A stretch of 64,000 nucleotides of DNA from Oscillatoriales cyanobacterium RM2_1_1 (GCA_012033335.1 JAAURB010000001.1:1-64000), one strand, 5' to 3'. Shown: positions 45,371 through 55,818, counted from the first letter of the stretch. Numbers and translations are program-made. Notes: a model not told the origin generated them from the letters alone.

Positions 45371-45386
45371 ATCAAGAAATCTTGTT
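45371..45386 (-). promoter_or_regulatory. Candidate ArsR/SmtB operator 2
   Basis: ATCAA-GAAATC-TTGTT differs from the ATCAA-N6-TTGAT form by one base and starts exactly 60 bp from operator 1. A possible -35 TTGCTG lies between the two sites on the minus strand. Paired operators fit cooperative repression. Confidence 0.5.
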
Positions 45387-45618
45387 ATGTCGGCTCGGAT
45401 CGAGAACCTGTATCCGTTATTCTGGAATATTTGTAGCTTTCGTTACCTTTAGAGTTGTTTCTGGTAATTTACGGGCTTGAAATGTAGCCGACCAGTTGGA
45501 ATAGATAGGGTTGGGTTGTTGGGGGATAACCCCTAATTTTTAGCTGATTGTTTAGGAGTATGGGGGCAAGAGGGTAACTCCACACTGATCATGTAAGTCA
45601 GATTGTTATGGTTCCTGC

Positions 45619-47192
45619 CTAACGATTCTCCAAATATCTTTTCAAGTCCGTAATCGAACTAATATTCAATCGTTCAGCATCCTCTTTTCTCATCATCAAG
45701 GCATAGGTATTATTAAAGCCAAAGGGTTCTAGCCAGCTCAGATCGTAGATCTTGTTTGACTGTTGGCGAACATAATCAAGAACCTGATCCTTGTCAGAAA
45801 TAATCGCTTTTTGGGTTTTCTCATCAGGCTTTAAAATCACCAAAAATCCCGTTCCCGTGTACTCCGGGTACAGATCGATTTCTCCCTTGATCAAGGCTTC
45901 AAACGCAATTTTGGTTCCGCCCAACCCTGTCTTTGATTCCACATTCAGGCCAGTATAATTTTCAATCAAAATTGTGATTAACTCCGCCAGAATATATTGC
46001 TCAGTGAATTTTTTCCCACCGATCAGAATATCAGGTTTGCCTTGACGGGCCGTTGAAGTTTTCAAGCCCAATTGCGTAAGAAAGGTTTGAGCCACCTGGT
46101 TGGGAGATTGTTGGAGTTGATCAACTGATAGTTCAGATCCGCCATTTCCTGGTCTGAAATTTTGCCCACCAGTTTTGCCAGAATCGGTTGAATTTCTGGA
46201 TATTTTCTCAGGGTTTGATTGCGAATTAGGGGAGCGGCATAGTAGGGCGGAAAGTAATTTTGATCATCTTTGAGAATGACTAAATCATAGGCTTGGATGC
46301 GTCCATCCGTAGAATCTCCACTGATTAAGTCTACTTTTTTCTCTTTCAATGCCTGGAAAGCTAGGCCCGATTCTAGCTCAACGGTGTCAAAGGCGGGCAA
46401 ATTGTAGCGAGTCACCAGACCCCGATAGCCATCCGCTCGCTCGACAAATTCTGCCGGGAATCCTGCTGTAAAGCCAGGACTGGAAAACACCACAGACATT
46501 ACAAACCACCCCGAAAGCACCACCAATCCCAAGGCCCCGATTAAGATTGGCTTGAATAGAGTCTGAATATTGTGTTGCAGTTTTCCCAGGAGAAAATCTA
46601 GTAACAACGCCAGTCCAGCGGCAGGAATGGCCCCAGCCAAAAGCATCTCAGGATTATTCAGGGAAATTCCCCGAAAAATGAATTCTCCTAATCCCCCCGC
46701 TGCCACCAGGGCACACAGGGTTGCCACCCCAACGGTAGTCACCGTAGCCGTGCGAATTCCAGCAAAGATCACCGGTACCGCTAGGGGCAACTCAATCTTG
46801 AACAACACCTGACCATCGGGCATCCCCAACCCTTTGGCGGCTTCCTTGACGGTCGGATTGACCCCATCTATGCCGGTAAATGTATTCTGGACAATGGGCA
46901 ACAGAGCATACAGAAATAGAGCCACAATCGCTGGAACCACCCCAATTCCCAGGACAGGCAATAAAAATCCCAACAGGGCGATACTGGGAATTGTTTGAAT
47001 GGCGCTGACAATCCCGATCACATTTCCAGACATTTGCCGATAGCGGGTCAGCCCAATTCCAATCACCAGGCCCACCAGAGTGGCCAGGGTCAGGGCCACC
47101 AGGGTCAACCCCAGATGTTCCAGGGTTTGGGTGGCAATTTCTTGACGATGGCTGACGAAAAATCCCCAAAGTGATCCGAGAAATTCACCCAT
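45619..47192 (-). pseudogene. OpuC/ProW-type ABC permease fused to a circularly permuted osmolyte-binding domain, frameshifted
   Basis: The first frame (47192 to 46062) has a binding-protein-dependent permease (about 1-212, with the GLGMPDGQVLFKIELPLAVPVIFAGI coupling loop). Directly after it comes the second half of a class-F betaine/choline-binding domain (FTAGFPAEFVERADGYRGLV, LISGDSTDGRIQAYDLVIL, YFPPYYAAPLIRN, MADLNYQ). The first half (ILIGGKKFTEQYILAELI, DLYPEYTGTGFLVILK, LSWLEPFGFNNTYALMMR) follows instead of preceding it, in a second frame (46095 to 45619). One base missing near 46125 (CAG-TT for CAGGTT) separates the frames. Rejoined, the protein is about 525 residues. It overlaps the ATPase gene by 8 bp. 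It imports osmoprotectants if functional. Confidence 0.82.
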
Positions 47193-48231
47193 GATTAGAG
47201 ACCTGACTCGATACTTTTGCCTTGAATTTATCCTGCTTGAAGTGATGAAATGCGGGTAACAACGCTTCCCAAGCAGTAATCAAGCAGTTTCCCTGGGCAT
47301 CGGTAATTCCGATCAGCGGTGATTGTCCAGGAGCCTGGGTTTTATTCTCGGGATTCTCTAGCACTTCTAGATTCTCTAGCACCTCCAACAAACTGGAAGT
47401 CCCTGGATAGTTGCGGATGGAAACGTCCTCAGCCTCTTGTACTGGCAGCCACGGGATCACGTCTTGCAATGGGGTGACTTTGAGCTCCAGTTGGAAGCGA
47501 TTGGCTTGAAAGAAACGGCGAACAAATTCATTTTGGGGCTCGAAGATCAATTCCTGGGGGGATCCCAATTGCTGGACAATGCCGCCATCCATCAAACATA
47601 GGCGATCGCACAATTCCACCGCTTCAAAGACATCGTGGGTCACCAACACCATGGTTTTATTCAGTAAACTTTCCAGATGCTTGAACTCCTGCTGAATTTC
47701 CCGTCGAGTAATCTGATCCAAAGCCCCAAAGGGTTCATCCAGTAGGATAATTGGCGGATCGGCAGCTAAGGCCCGGGCCAATCCTACCCGTTGCTGTTGG
47801 CCCCCGCTAAGCTCCTGGGGATGGCGCTGGGCAAACTGGTCGGGGTCAAGTTTGATCAACTGCATCAATTCCCTGATTCGGGCCTGAATTCGGGTCTCCT
47901 GCCATTTTAGCAACCGGGGAACCACGGCGATATTCTCCGCCACAGTGTAGTGGGGAAACAAGCCCGAATTCTGCACGACATAGCCAATTCCCTGGCGCAG
48001 ACGCTCCGGGGGCGGACGGCGAATATCTTCTCCCTGAATCAGAATATAACCGGCGGTGGGTTCCACCAGACGATTCAGCATTTTCAAGGTGGTAGTTTTG
48101 CCACAGCCGCTAGTACCAATCAGTCCAAAGGTCTCTCCCGGGGCAATCTGAAACGAAACGTTTTGAACAGCGGCGGTCTCTCCATAGGTTTTGGTCAGGG
48201 CGATCACTTCAATCATCGCTTCAATCATCAA
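47185..48231 (-). CDS. Osmoprotectant ABC transporter ATP-binding protein (OpuCA/ProV type)
   Basis: A 348-residue ATPase. Walker A is [10 protein letters not shown] near residue 37, the signature [15 protein letters not shown], Walker [13 protein letters not shown] and the switch His in LVTHDVFEA. The [21 protein letters not shown]-loop is typical of OpuCA. The C-terminal ~100 residues replace the usual CBS pair with a shorter, poorly conserved region and Leu/Glu repeats ([13 protein letters not shown]). The gene overlaps the permease gene by 8 bp, indicating translational coupling. MIEAMIEV at the start comes from a 12-bp duplication, so either Met may be used. Confidence 0.88.
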   Translation of the reverse strand: MMIEAMIEVIALTKTYGETAAVQNVSFQIAPGETFGLIGTSGCGKTTTLKMLNRLVEPTAGYILIQGEDIRRPPPERLRQGIGYVVQNSGLFPHYTVAENIAVVPRLLKWQETRIQARIRELMQLIKLDPDQFAQRHPQELSGGQQQRVGLARALAADPPIILLDEPFGALDQITRREIQQEFKHLESLLNKTMVLVTHDVFEAVELCDRLCLMDGGIVQQLGSPQELIFEPQNEFVRRFFQANRFQLELKVTPLQDVIPWLPVQEAEDVSIRNYPGTSSLLEVLENLEVLENPENKTQAPGQSPLIGITDAQGNCLITAWEALLPAFHHFKQDKFKAKVSSQVSNHG

Positions 48232-48702
48232 TCAAAAAAATAGTGACATCCTCCCGACTGTAAAGATGGTTTGCGCCTGGTCGCAAAGCTTGTGAGCCGT
48301 TTTCAGGTAAAAGTCTTCACGACGGTTCGCCATCCGATGGTGCATTCTGGCAACTTCGATTTGTGCCTTTTCCCAGTTTTGAGAACTCTTTTGTTTTCGT
48401 GCCGCTCTGCGTTGCAGCAATTTCAGCTTGGGTTGCACCGACTTGAAAAACTTGGGGCGCTCCTGAAAACTACCATCCGCAGCCGTCAAGAATCGATCCA
48501 ATCCCAGATCAATCCCAATTGCTCGACCCTGAACTGGGGCATTGGGAACCGACACATCCGATTCGATGGTGACAACCACATACCATTGAGTCTCCCGTAC
48601 TTTGGACAATACCCTGACCTGCTTCACTTTGAACCCCTCTGGGACAGGACGATACCGGTTGCTGGGCACTTCTCTAATCTTCGGCAGATCGACAAGTACC
48701 AA
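48232..48702 (-). pseudogene. TnpB (IS200/IS605 OrfB) fragment
   Basis: Central part of a TnpB RNA-guided nuclease. RuvC-I is IGIDLGLDRFLTAADG with its Asp, followed by the Lys/Arg-rich bridge (PKLKLLQRRAARKQKSSQNWEKA) and MHHRMANRREDFYLKTAHKLC. The N-terminal wedge/REC part is missing or altered. The protein stops right after DQAQTIF, where EDL (RuvC-II), the zinc finger and RuvC-III should follow. No TnpA is adjacent. It abuts the OpuCA-type gene by one base, so an insertion and deletion at this site separated that ATPase from whatever lay upstream. Confidence 0.85.
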
Positions 48703-48963
48703 GAGTCCATGTACCCCGACGCTGATGCTTCACATACAGCGCGGGACTTATAGCTCCCCGAACCCCTCATTAGTAAAATTTGGAACTAAAATCTGGAACT
48801 GTGATTCAGCTTTGTTGGCTTTGATCTCTATACTAGTCCGTAACTGGAGTGTGTTGATCCGATAAACTGATCAATCTGAATCTGATCAATCTGAATCGAG
48901 CAATCCGCAACCTGAAGCTTGATCACTCAGGCGACTACCACTGGCTAAGACGGGAAAAAAATT

Positions 48964-50715
48964 ATGGAAGCTATTAATTTAATTTTGATCGTAGGGACGG
49001 CCCTAGCTGCAGGGTTTGGTTTTGGGTATTGGCTATGGGAGCGGCGGGGATTTCGCCAACGGCGAGCCTATGAAGCCAAAATTCGCAGTCAGGCGGAGGA
49101 GCTTGAAAGGGGTCACCAGTCACGAATTCAGGAGACAGTTCAGTCTTTGAGACAGGAGTATGAACTGCAACTTCAGCAAAAAACCCGAGAAACCACCCAA
49201 TTTTATGAAGAGCGGCTGGACTCGACTAGCCGCTCTCTCCGCCAGGAATTCACCACGGAACGCCAGGATTTGACCAGTCAGCTCGCAACCCGGGAGTTGG
49301 AATTGGAACAGGCTAGTCATACCTTGAGTATTTATGAGAATCGACTGATTCAGGTGACGGAACAACTGGTCGTCAGTGAAGCTAAAATCCAGGAAATGAA
49401 CCAATCTCTAGCCCAGTATGAAATTGATCTAGGTGAGGTTAAGCAGGATGTACAGGTTAGCAAATCCCGGGTCGTCCAACTCAACCAGGAACTCGGGCGC
49501 TATGATTCCCGCATCCAAGAACTGACGGAAACCACTGCCGCTAGTCAAGCCGAACTTCAGGAGCGCCTAGGGGCTCTGGAGCAGCAGAGTACTAGCCAGA
49601 TTCAGGATATTCGCTCCGATCTAACTGCCAAGTCCCAGGCCCAGATCCAGGGAGCCGTTGCTGATCTAGAACAGGACTACTATCAACAGATTCGCCAGGG
49701 CACAACTCAGCTAGTCCAGTTCATGCAGGATCCTACGGCAGCTGATGCCAATTTTTCAGCGTCTGATAGTAACCCGATGTCAGAGGCAATTCAAGCTGAA
49801 GTGCCCGAACTGAAAGCCACTGAACTGAAAACCACTGAACTGAAAGCCACTGAAGTTGAAACGCTCAAATTGGAAACAACTGAACTCAAAGCGCCTGAAC
49901 CTGAAACCCCTAACCTTGAAACACCTGAATTTAAAGCATTCGAGCTGAAAATGCCTGCCCAGGAATTGAGCCCAACACTGCCAGAATTCAGGACTAGCCC
50001 AAAAGAATTACCAAAAGAATCAATTGACGGTGGTTTCTTCCCGACCGGCAGCCAGGATTCTTCAGCATCAGAACCAGCACCAGAACCAGAACGGGTCATG
50101 CCGGGGGTTTATGAGCGGCCTGAGTCCCTGTATGAACCGGCGGTTGTGCAGGAATTTTCGGCGGCAGATCCAGAAGTAGATCCAGAAATAGAGCTATTGC
50201 CATCCCCTTCAGAAACGACTCAAACAGAAACCCCGATAATTCTCAGTTTTCAAGCCGGAATCGACTCCCAGGTGACTCAGATTATTGATAAAATCGCCGC
50301 TTGGGGTAATCGGGGTCAGGCTGCTGCTATTCCAGAGCTGATTCGCTATGTTCATGATTCAGAAGATCCAGTTCGAGCTCAGGTGGCGACCGCACTGGGT
50401 CAAATTGCTACTGTCCAGGGGTCAAAGGTCAGTCAGCAATTAATTCCACCCCTGACCAACTTGAGTCGCGATCGCAATCGGCAAGTTCGTCAACAAGCCG
50501 TTATGGCTCTGGGTCGAATCCAGGCTGATGAGGTGATTTCCCTGCTGCAACAGGCTCTGCGGGATAGCAATCCCGGGGTTGTCCAAGCGGCAAGTACTGC
50601 TCTCAGTCGCTTCAAAACCCATCCAGCAAAACCCAAACCCCAATCTAAAAATCTAACGTTGCAGCCGCCAGACTCTCTCAAAGCAAAGACCGGAATGCGT
50701 GAAGAAACTCGTTAA
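48964..50715 (+). CDS. Membrane-anchored coiled-coil protein with C-terminal HEAT repeats
   Basis: A 583-residue protein. One N-terminal membrane helix (INLILIVGTALAAGFGFGYWL) is followed by a long coiled coil (about 35-255, Gln/Glu/Arg-rich) and a disordered acidic stretch built from imperfect 15-bp repeats (ELKATELKTTELKATEVE, about 275-335). A Pro/Glu linker leads to two or three HEAT repeats at the end (IPELIRYVHDSEDPVRAQVATALGQI, LTNLSRDRNRQVRQQAVMALGRI, LLQQALRDSNPGVVQAASTAL). It looks like a cytoplasmic scaffold tethered to the membrane. No specific function can be claimed. Confidence 0.75.
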   Translation: MEAINLILIVGTALAAGFGFGYWLWERRGFRQRRAYEAKIRSQAEELERGHQSRIQETVQSLRQEYELQLQQKTRETTQFYEERLDSTSRSLRQEFTTERQDLTSQLATRELELEQASHTLSIYENRLIQVTEQLVVSEAKIQEMNQSLAQYEIDLGEVKQDVQVSKSRVVQLNQELGRYDSRIQELTETTAASQAELQERLGALEQQSTSQIQDIRSDLTAKSQAQIQGAVADLEQDYYQQIRQGTTQLVQFMQDPTAADANFSASDSNPMSEAIQAEVPELKATELKTTELKATEVETLKLETTELKAPEPETPNLETPEFKAFELKMPAQELSPTLPEFRTSPKELPKESIDGGFFPTGSQDSSASEPAPEPERVMPGVYERPESLYEPAVVQEFSAADPEVDPEIELLPSPSETTQTETPIILSFQAGIDSQVTQIIDKIAAWGNRGQAAAIPELIRYVHDSEDPVRAQVATALGQIATVQGSKVSQQLIPPLTNLSRDRNRQVRQQAVMALGRIQADEVISLLQQALRDSNPGVVQAASTALSRFKTHPAKPKPQSKNLTLQPPDSLKAKTGMREETR

Positions 50716-50764
50716 AGTCCCAGAGATTGTAAATCAAACTAAGTAGAACAGCTATCTCGGCGTT

Positions 50765-50828
50765 TCTCAGCAGGCATCTTGCCTGCTCCACAGAGATTCT
50801 GATCAGAATCTCCGTCTGATTTGATAGC
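50765..50828 (+). repeat. Short dispersed repeat, copy 2
   Basis: TCTCAGCAGGCATCTTGCCTGCTCCAC followed by AGATTCTGATCAGAATCT and TGATTTGATAG. Related to 8308-8358. Here both a GCAGGC/GCCTGC and an AGATTCTGATCAGAATCT palindrome are intact. It lies in the 144-bp convergent spacer before tgt. Confidence 0.5.
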
Positions 50829-50859
50829 CATTCCTACAAGGCAGAATATCTACCAACTC

Positions 50860-52011
<1,152 letters not shown>

Positions 52012-52037
52012 CTAACGAACTCAGCTTGCCAAAATTC

Positions 52038-52475
52038 TCACTCGTCATCAAGCTGACTATCCCAGTTTCCGGATAAAACCTGATCCATCACTGCGTCTAG
52101 GGCTGCGGCATTAAAACCCCGAACCACCGGATCCTGTAAAGGATTAGACAGGGGAATCAACCTCAATAATCGACCCTCTTGCACTAGATCAAAACAAGCT
52201 TGCTGCTCGGGGGATTGTTTGAGCTCCAGATAGTCAAAGCTACAAACATTCAGGTAAAGGGCATGATTGGCCACCAGAGTCCCCTGGGACTGATCCGCAA
52301 ATACCTCCAGGACATAACCTTCATTCTCACTCTGCACCTGCCCATCCTGAATATACAGATAACGAACGCGACCCAGGTCGGCAAGTAATCTTTGAATATC
52401 CTGCTTATTGATCACAATCCCGTCATCAACAATACAAGGAGCAGAAACCTGATAATTTATCTGGTCATAATTCAT
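52038..52475 (-). CDS. Conserved cyanobacterial hypothetical protein
   Basis: A 145-residue acidic protein without signal or membrane segments. Segments such as DIQRLLADLGRVRYLYIQDGQVQSENEGYVLEVFAD (alternating strands and helix) and LVANHALYLNVCSFDYLEL suggest an alpha/beta fold. I know of no characterised homologue. It is immediately upstream of tgt (32 bp) on the same strand, so it may serve with TGT, but nothing in the sequence proves this. Confidence 0.7.
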   Translation of the reverse strand: MNYDQINYQVSAPCIVDDGIVINKQDIQRLLADLGRVRYLYIQDGQVQSENEGYVLEVFADQSQGTLVANHALYLNVCSFDYLELKQSPEQQACFDLVQEGRLLRLIPLSNPLQDPVVRGFNAAALDAVMDQVLSGNWDSQLDDE

Positions 52476-52975
52476 GAAACTAAAGCCTTTGGTGCAATCA
52501 AACCCTGCCTAGAATCTTTACAGACTGAGGACAGTTACCCCAGAGCTTATCCCCGCTGAAGCCCTTTCACAACTAGTGTATACGAATTCAAAAAAAAGTT
52601 GCCAGGCTTGGAGAATTAGACCCATTAAATCTTCAGGGACAAATCGAATAGACCATTTAATTCAAGTAAACTTTAGAACACAGAGAATCTCCGTAAATTA
52701 ATTATCAAAAGTGCTTTAACTTCTGAATAACAGCCCTCGAGAACCTCTATTCTTCAACCCAAGACTGAGTGTAATTGTTACCGGATCAATCTGTTTCAAG
52801 CCATTTTGATGTTTAACTTTAAGGGCCTTGATTTTATAGGATTTTATCAGGATTGCTAGGAAAAGCTGTCAACCCTTAACACCTAGGGGCTAAGTAGCGT
52901 TAAAATCTCCCCTAGACGTTCAATCAGCCTAGCTGCAATTCGGAGATCCGAACCCAGATCATCGATACTATATCT
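52476..52975. other. Gene-free 500-bp divergent spacer
   Basis: Between the hypothetical/tgt pair (minus) and cobS (plus). Checked for psbK, which often neighbours tgt, and for a cobalamin riboswitch before cobS; neither is recognisable. A partial inverted motif TTAACACCTAGGGGCTAAGTAGCGTTAA occurs near 52878-52904. No repeat of the MITE family. Confidence 0.45.
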
Positions 52976-53776
52976 ATGACCGATCAAATACTGCAAACCC
53001 TGAGGTCATTCCTACACAAGCAAGGCAGCGCCTTCACTGCGGCGATCGCCTTTTACACCTGTTTGCCCGTACCCTCGGCCTGGACATTAGAATTTCGCGG
53101 CATGGCTCGACTGGCCCCCGTTATTGGGTTAATAATTGGGGGAATTCTGGGGGGAATTGATGCCGGATTAGAGCTTTTAGGATGTCCATTACTGACTCGC
53201 TCGGCCCTGATTACGATTGGGGGAGTCGCCATCACCGGAGGACTCCATCTTGATGGGGCTATAGATACCGCCGATGGTCTGGCGGTGACGGATCCCCAGC
53301 GGCGATTGGAGGTGATGGCGGACAGTTTGACTGGAGCCTTTGGGAGCATGGCTGCGGTGGCGATCTTACTCCTGAAAACCGCAGCCCTGAGCGATTTAAA
53401 TCAGGGTCGCTGGCTGGCTTTGATGGCGGTGGCGGGCTGGGGTCGTTGGGGGCAACTGGTCGCTATTGCCCGCTATCCCTATCTCAAACCCCAGGGGAAG
53501 GGAGCATTTCACAAAGATCAGACCTACACGGCAGTTGATTTGTTGCCTGGAATTTTTTTGCTGCTGGGGCTGAGTGGTTTACAGGTGATTCTCAATCCCA
53601 ATCGCTGGCTGGTGGCCGTTGGCATGGCCCTGGGGGGAAGTGCGATCGCAATTCTTTCGGGAGCCTGGGTCAACCGTAGACTGGGGGGGCATACGGGAGA
53701 TACCTATGGGGCTGTGGTCGAGTGGACAGAGGCCCTGATGCTGTGTCTTCTGGCTTCCCTGGAAGGGGCTGAATAG
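52976..53776 (+). CDS. cobS: Adenosylcobinamide-GDP ribazoletransferase
   Basis: A 266-residue integral membrane enzyme that joins alpha-ribazole to adenosylcobinamide-GDP in the last steps of cobalamin synthesis. CobS signatures are [11 protein letters not shown] near the start, [17 protein letters not shown] with the conserved Asp residues, [15 protein letters not shown] and [15 protein letters not shown]. It has about seven hydrophobic segments. The start with [17 protein letters not shown] fits cyanobacterial homologues. Other cob genes are not adjacent. Confidence 0.95.
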   Translation: MTDQILQTLRSFLHKQGSAFTAAIAFYTCLPVPSAWTLEFRGMARLAPVIGLIIGGILGGIDAGLELLGCPLLTRSALITIGGVAITGGLHLDGAIDTADGLAVTDPQRRLEVMADSLTGAFGSMAAVAILLLKTAALSDLNQGRWLALMAVAGWGRWGQLVAIARYPYLKPQGKGAFHKDQTYTAVDLLPGIFLLLGLSGLQVILNPNRWLVAVGMALGGSAIAILSGAWVNRRLGGHTGDTYGAVVEWTEALMLCLLASLEGAE

Positions 53777-53831
53777 GATATTTAGTTGGGTTTTTAATTG
53801 GGGTTCAGTTGAAATTTTAATCAAATGTCAA

Positions 53832-55091
53832 TTACTGCTTCGGCTGAATCCACACCTTGATCCCTTCAATCCGCAAACCCTGGCCACGAGTCCCACAATA
53901 CTGTCCGTTGGTACAGACCGGAACATCCCCTTTGTTTTGAATGTGGGCCAAGTAAAAGACATCATACTGAGTAGCTTGGGGGCCAGTCAGCTCAATGACC
54001 AATCCTTCAAGCTGTCGCCCCTTGTCCCGTTCCCCTGCCAGTTGCCCCTCTGGAATCATAGGGGTATCTCCAATTCCTGAAAGATGGGCCTGGTATTGCA
54101 GACTCAACCCTGGCACTGGGGGAGCAATATTGATCTGAAAGGCTTCTACTCGCCGACCCTGACCCCGAGTTCCGGCATAGTCCTGAGCCCCAAACATGCG
54201 ATCTCCTAATCCCTGCAAATGCACCAAAACCTTTAGACCAACCGGGGTAGTTTTAGCCTGAAGAGGCAGGTTACCAAAGACGATGTTTTTACCATCAAGG
54301 GTCGGGGGGTTTTGAGGAAGCTCTACACTGGGGACAATGATCACATCCTGGGGAGCTGCTGCCGTGGGTTCCTCCAGGATTACGATATCGGCTGAAGCGG
54401 TTACCATTGGGGCCACGGGGATAGCCGGAGTCTGACTTTGCTGGACTGGGGCAGGGAAATTGTTCTGAGCCACCGAGACGATTTTACCCCGCGAAACGGC
54501 GATCGCCAGGGTTTTGCCAAAGGCTGTCTCGATTTTTTCTTCTAATAAGGCCCATTGTGCATCGTCTAGGTCATCCTGGCGATCCACCAGAGTCACTAGG
54601 GCATGGAGAGGATGACTCCCAGCCATTAAAGCGGTTAAATCTCCTGACAGAGCGGTTGAAGTCGTGGTTGAGGTTGCCGTTGTCAATTGACTCTGTAGTC
54701 CTGCCGCTTTAACCTGGACTGATTGCAGGGCTGGAAATTCCTCTGTTTCTCGATGACGGAAGCTGAGAACTCGTTCCAGGGTGCTTGAGGCTTGCTGATG
54801 ATCCGTCAGGCTGGCTGAGGACTGTAGCATAGCTTTGACCTCTTGCTCTAAATCCTTCAGGGAGACTAGTCTGGTAGCTGCCCCGGGAAAATCAGTCAGA
54901 ATTTGTTGTTGCAGCTGATTGAAGTCTCGACTGTACTTGACCAATTCTTCCAGAAGATCTTCTGATAAGGGTGTTCCTGTGCCTTGCAACTGCTGGGCAG
55001 CCTCACCCAGGCGATTCCCCAGGCCAAGATAACGGCTTGAGAGGGTGTTAACTTGTTGCAGCAGGTTCTCTTGAGCAGGTTCCACAGTCAT
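53832..55091 (-). CDS. Protein with helical N-terminal part and three ChW-like repeats
   Basis: About 419 residues from the ATG at 55091 (MTVEPAQENLLQQVN), preceded by AAGGAGG; the frame extends to 55181 without support. Helical segments occupy about 1-190, then a Pro/Ala/Val-rich linker. The last ~135 residues hold three related units ending (A)GTRGQG.R.E: VHLQGLGDRMFGAQDYAG, AHLSGIGDTPMIPEG and AHIQNKGDVPVCTNGQYCG. They match the clostridial hydrophobic-W (ChW) repeat except that the Trp after the IG/KG glycine is Asp in all three. There is no signal peptide. Function unknown; ChW repeats elsewhere bind surfaces or partners. Confidence 0.72.
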   Translation of the reverse strand: MTVEPAQENLLQQVNTLSSRYLGLGNRLGEAAQQLQGTGTPLSEDLLEELVKYSRDFNQLQQQILTDFPGAATRLVSLKDLEQEVKAMLQSSASLTDHQQASSTLERVLSFRHRETEEFPALQSVQVKAAGLQSQLTTATSTTTSTALSGDLTALMAGSHPLHALVTLVDRQDDLDDAQWALLEEKIETAFGKTLAIAVSRGKIVSVAQNNFPAPVQQSQTPAIPVAPMVTASADIVILEEPTAAAPQDVIIVPSVELPQNPPTLDGKNIVFGNLPLQAKTTPVGLKVLVHLQGLGDRMFGAQDYAGTRGQGRRVEAFQINIAPPVPGLSLQYQAHLSGIGDTPMIPEGQLAGERDKGRQLEGLVIELTGPQATQYDVFYLAHIQNKGDVPVCTNGQYCGTRGQGLRIEGIKVWIQPKQ

Positions 55092-55280
55092 TATCCTCCT
55101 TACATCCCAGGAATTGAACAACGTTTTAAGCAACGTTTTAAACCGATGTTCCCTGACGTTTCTAGTTTTATTCTCGGTCACAACCGGTTCAAAATTCTAG
55201 TCCACCGTAAGACTTGGGCATTAGATCCCGTGACGAAATCCAATGCCCAAGTCTCATAATGTACGTTCTTTGGCTTTATT

Positions 55281-55435
55281 CTAGTCTTGACCTAGTCTTG
55301 ACCCAGTCTTAACCTGGTTTTTGCCCAGTTTTTTTTAAAAGTGGAGTCTTTATATAAGCTGACTCCGGTTTAAAAGTAGAGGGACTTAATAATTTAAGGT
55401 CTTTATCTAAGCCGACCCCAATTCATGCCTCCTAT
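55281..55435. repeat. Imperfect tandem and direct repeats in the intergenic spacer
   Basis: 11-bp units CTAGTCTTGAC, CTAGTCTTGAC, CCAGTCTTAAC and degenerate copies run from about 55282 to 55330. Then GTCTTTATATAAGCTGACTCCGG (about 55345-55369) recurs as GTCTTTATCTAAGCCGACCCC at about 55400-55422. No gene lies here. Confidence 0.65.
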
Positions 55436-55455
55436 AGATATATTCATATCAGGGA

Positions 55456-55818
55456 TCAATTGGGGGATCGGAATTTCGTAATGTTTTCTTTATTTTCATT
55501 TGTTTTCAATTCAACTTGTTGACCTTTATTTCTAGACATGAACTTTTGTTTCTCCCGCTCCACGATTTTCTCATTGGCCCGTCGCTCCAAACGGAACAGC
55601 CAGACCATCAGGGCCACTAGACCACTCTGTAAAGCAAAGTTGGGCAACGCCGCCGCCACCTGACGACCCGCCATTAACTGAGTCAGGAATACCACGGCCC
55701 CAATCAACCCGGAAATCCCGAAGGAAACGTAAATAAACTGGCGTAGGGGCCGAAAAGGTGCTTTAAGCTCTGTCTGGAGACGAGCGTACTTTTCACGGTC
55801 AAGTTCGGGATTGGGCAT
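55456..55818 (-). CDS. DUF3493 family (LPA3-like) membrane protein
   Basis: A 120-residue protein with two membrane segments (IYVSFGISGLIGAVVFLTQL and FALQSGLVALMVWLF). It has the DUF3493 pattern REKYARLQTELKAPFRPLRQF near residues 8-28 and a basic C-terminal tail. The plant homologue LPA3 takes part in photosystem II assembly, so a role in PSII assembly is plausible here. The tail (QQVELKTNENKENITKFRSPN) is poorly conserved. The gene lies 79 bp past lpxB on the same strand. Confidence 0.8.
   Translation of the reverse strand: MPNPELDREKYARLQTELKAPFRPLRQFIYVSFGISGLIGAVVFLTQLMAGRQVAAALPNFALQSGLVALMVWLFRLERRANEKIVEREKQKFMSRNKGQQVELKTNENKENITKFRSPN

Larger units (their letters stand above)
45274..45618. 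other. 345-bp regulatory spacer upstream of the aquaporin-ArsH operon
   Basis: Contains both ArsR-like operators and the candidate -35/-10 between them. The left 40% would be the operon leader. Right of 45390 nothing further is seen; the spacer ends at the stop of the osmolyte transporter gene, with no obvious terminator. Confidence 0.5.

Noticed and set aside
52476-52975. Search for psbK or a cobalamin riboswitch between tgt and cobS
   Set aside because: No PsbK-like transmembrane peptide in any frame and no B12-box-like sequence could be found.
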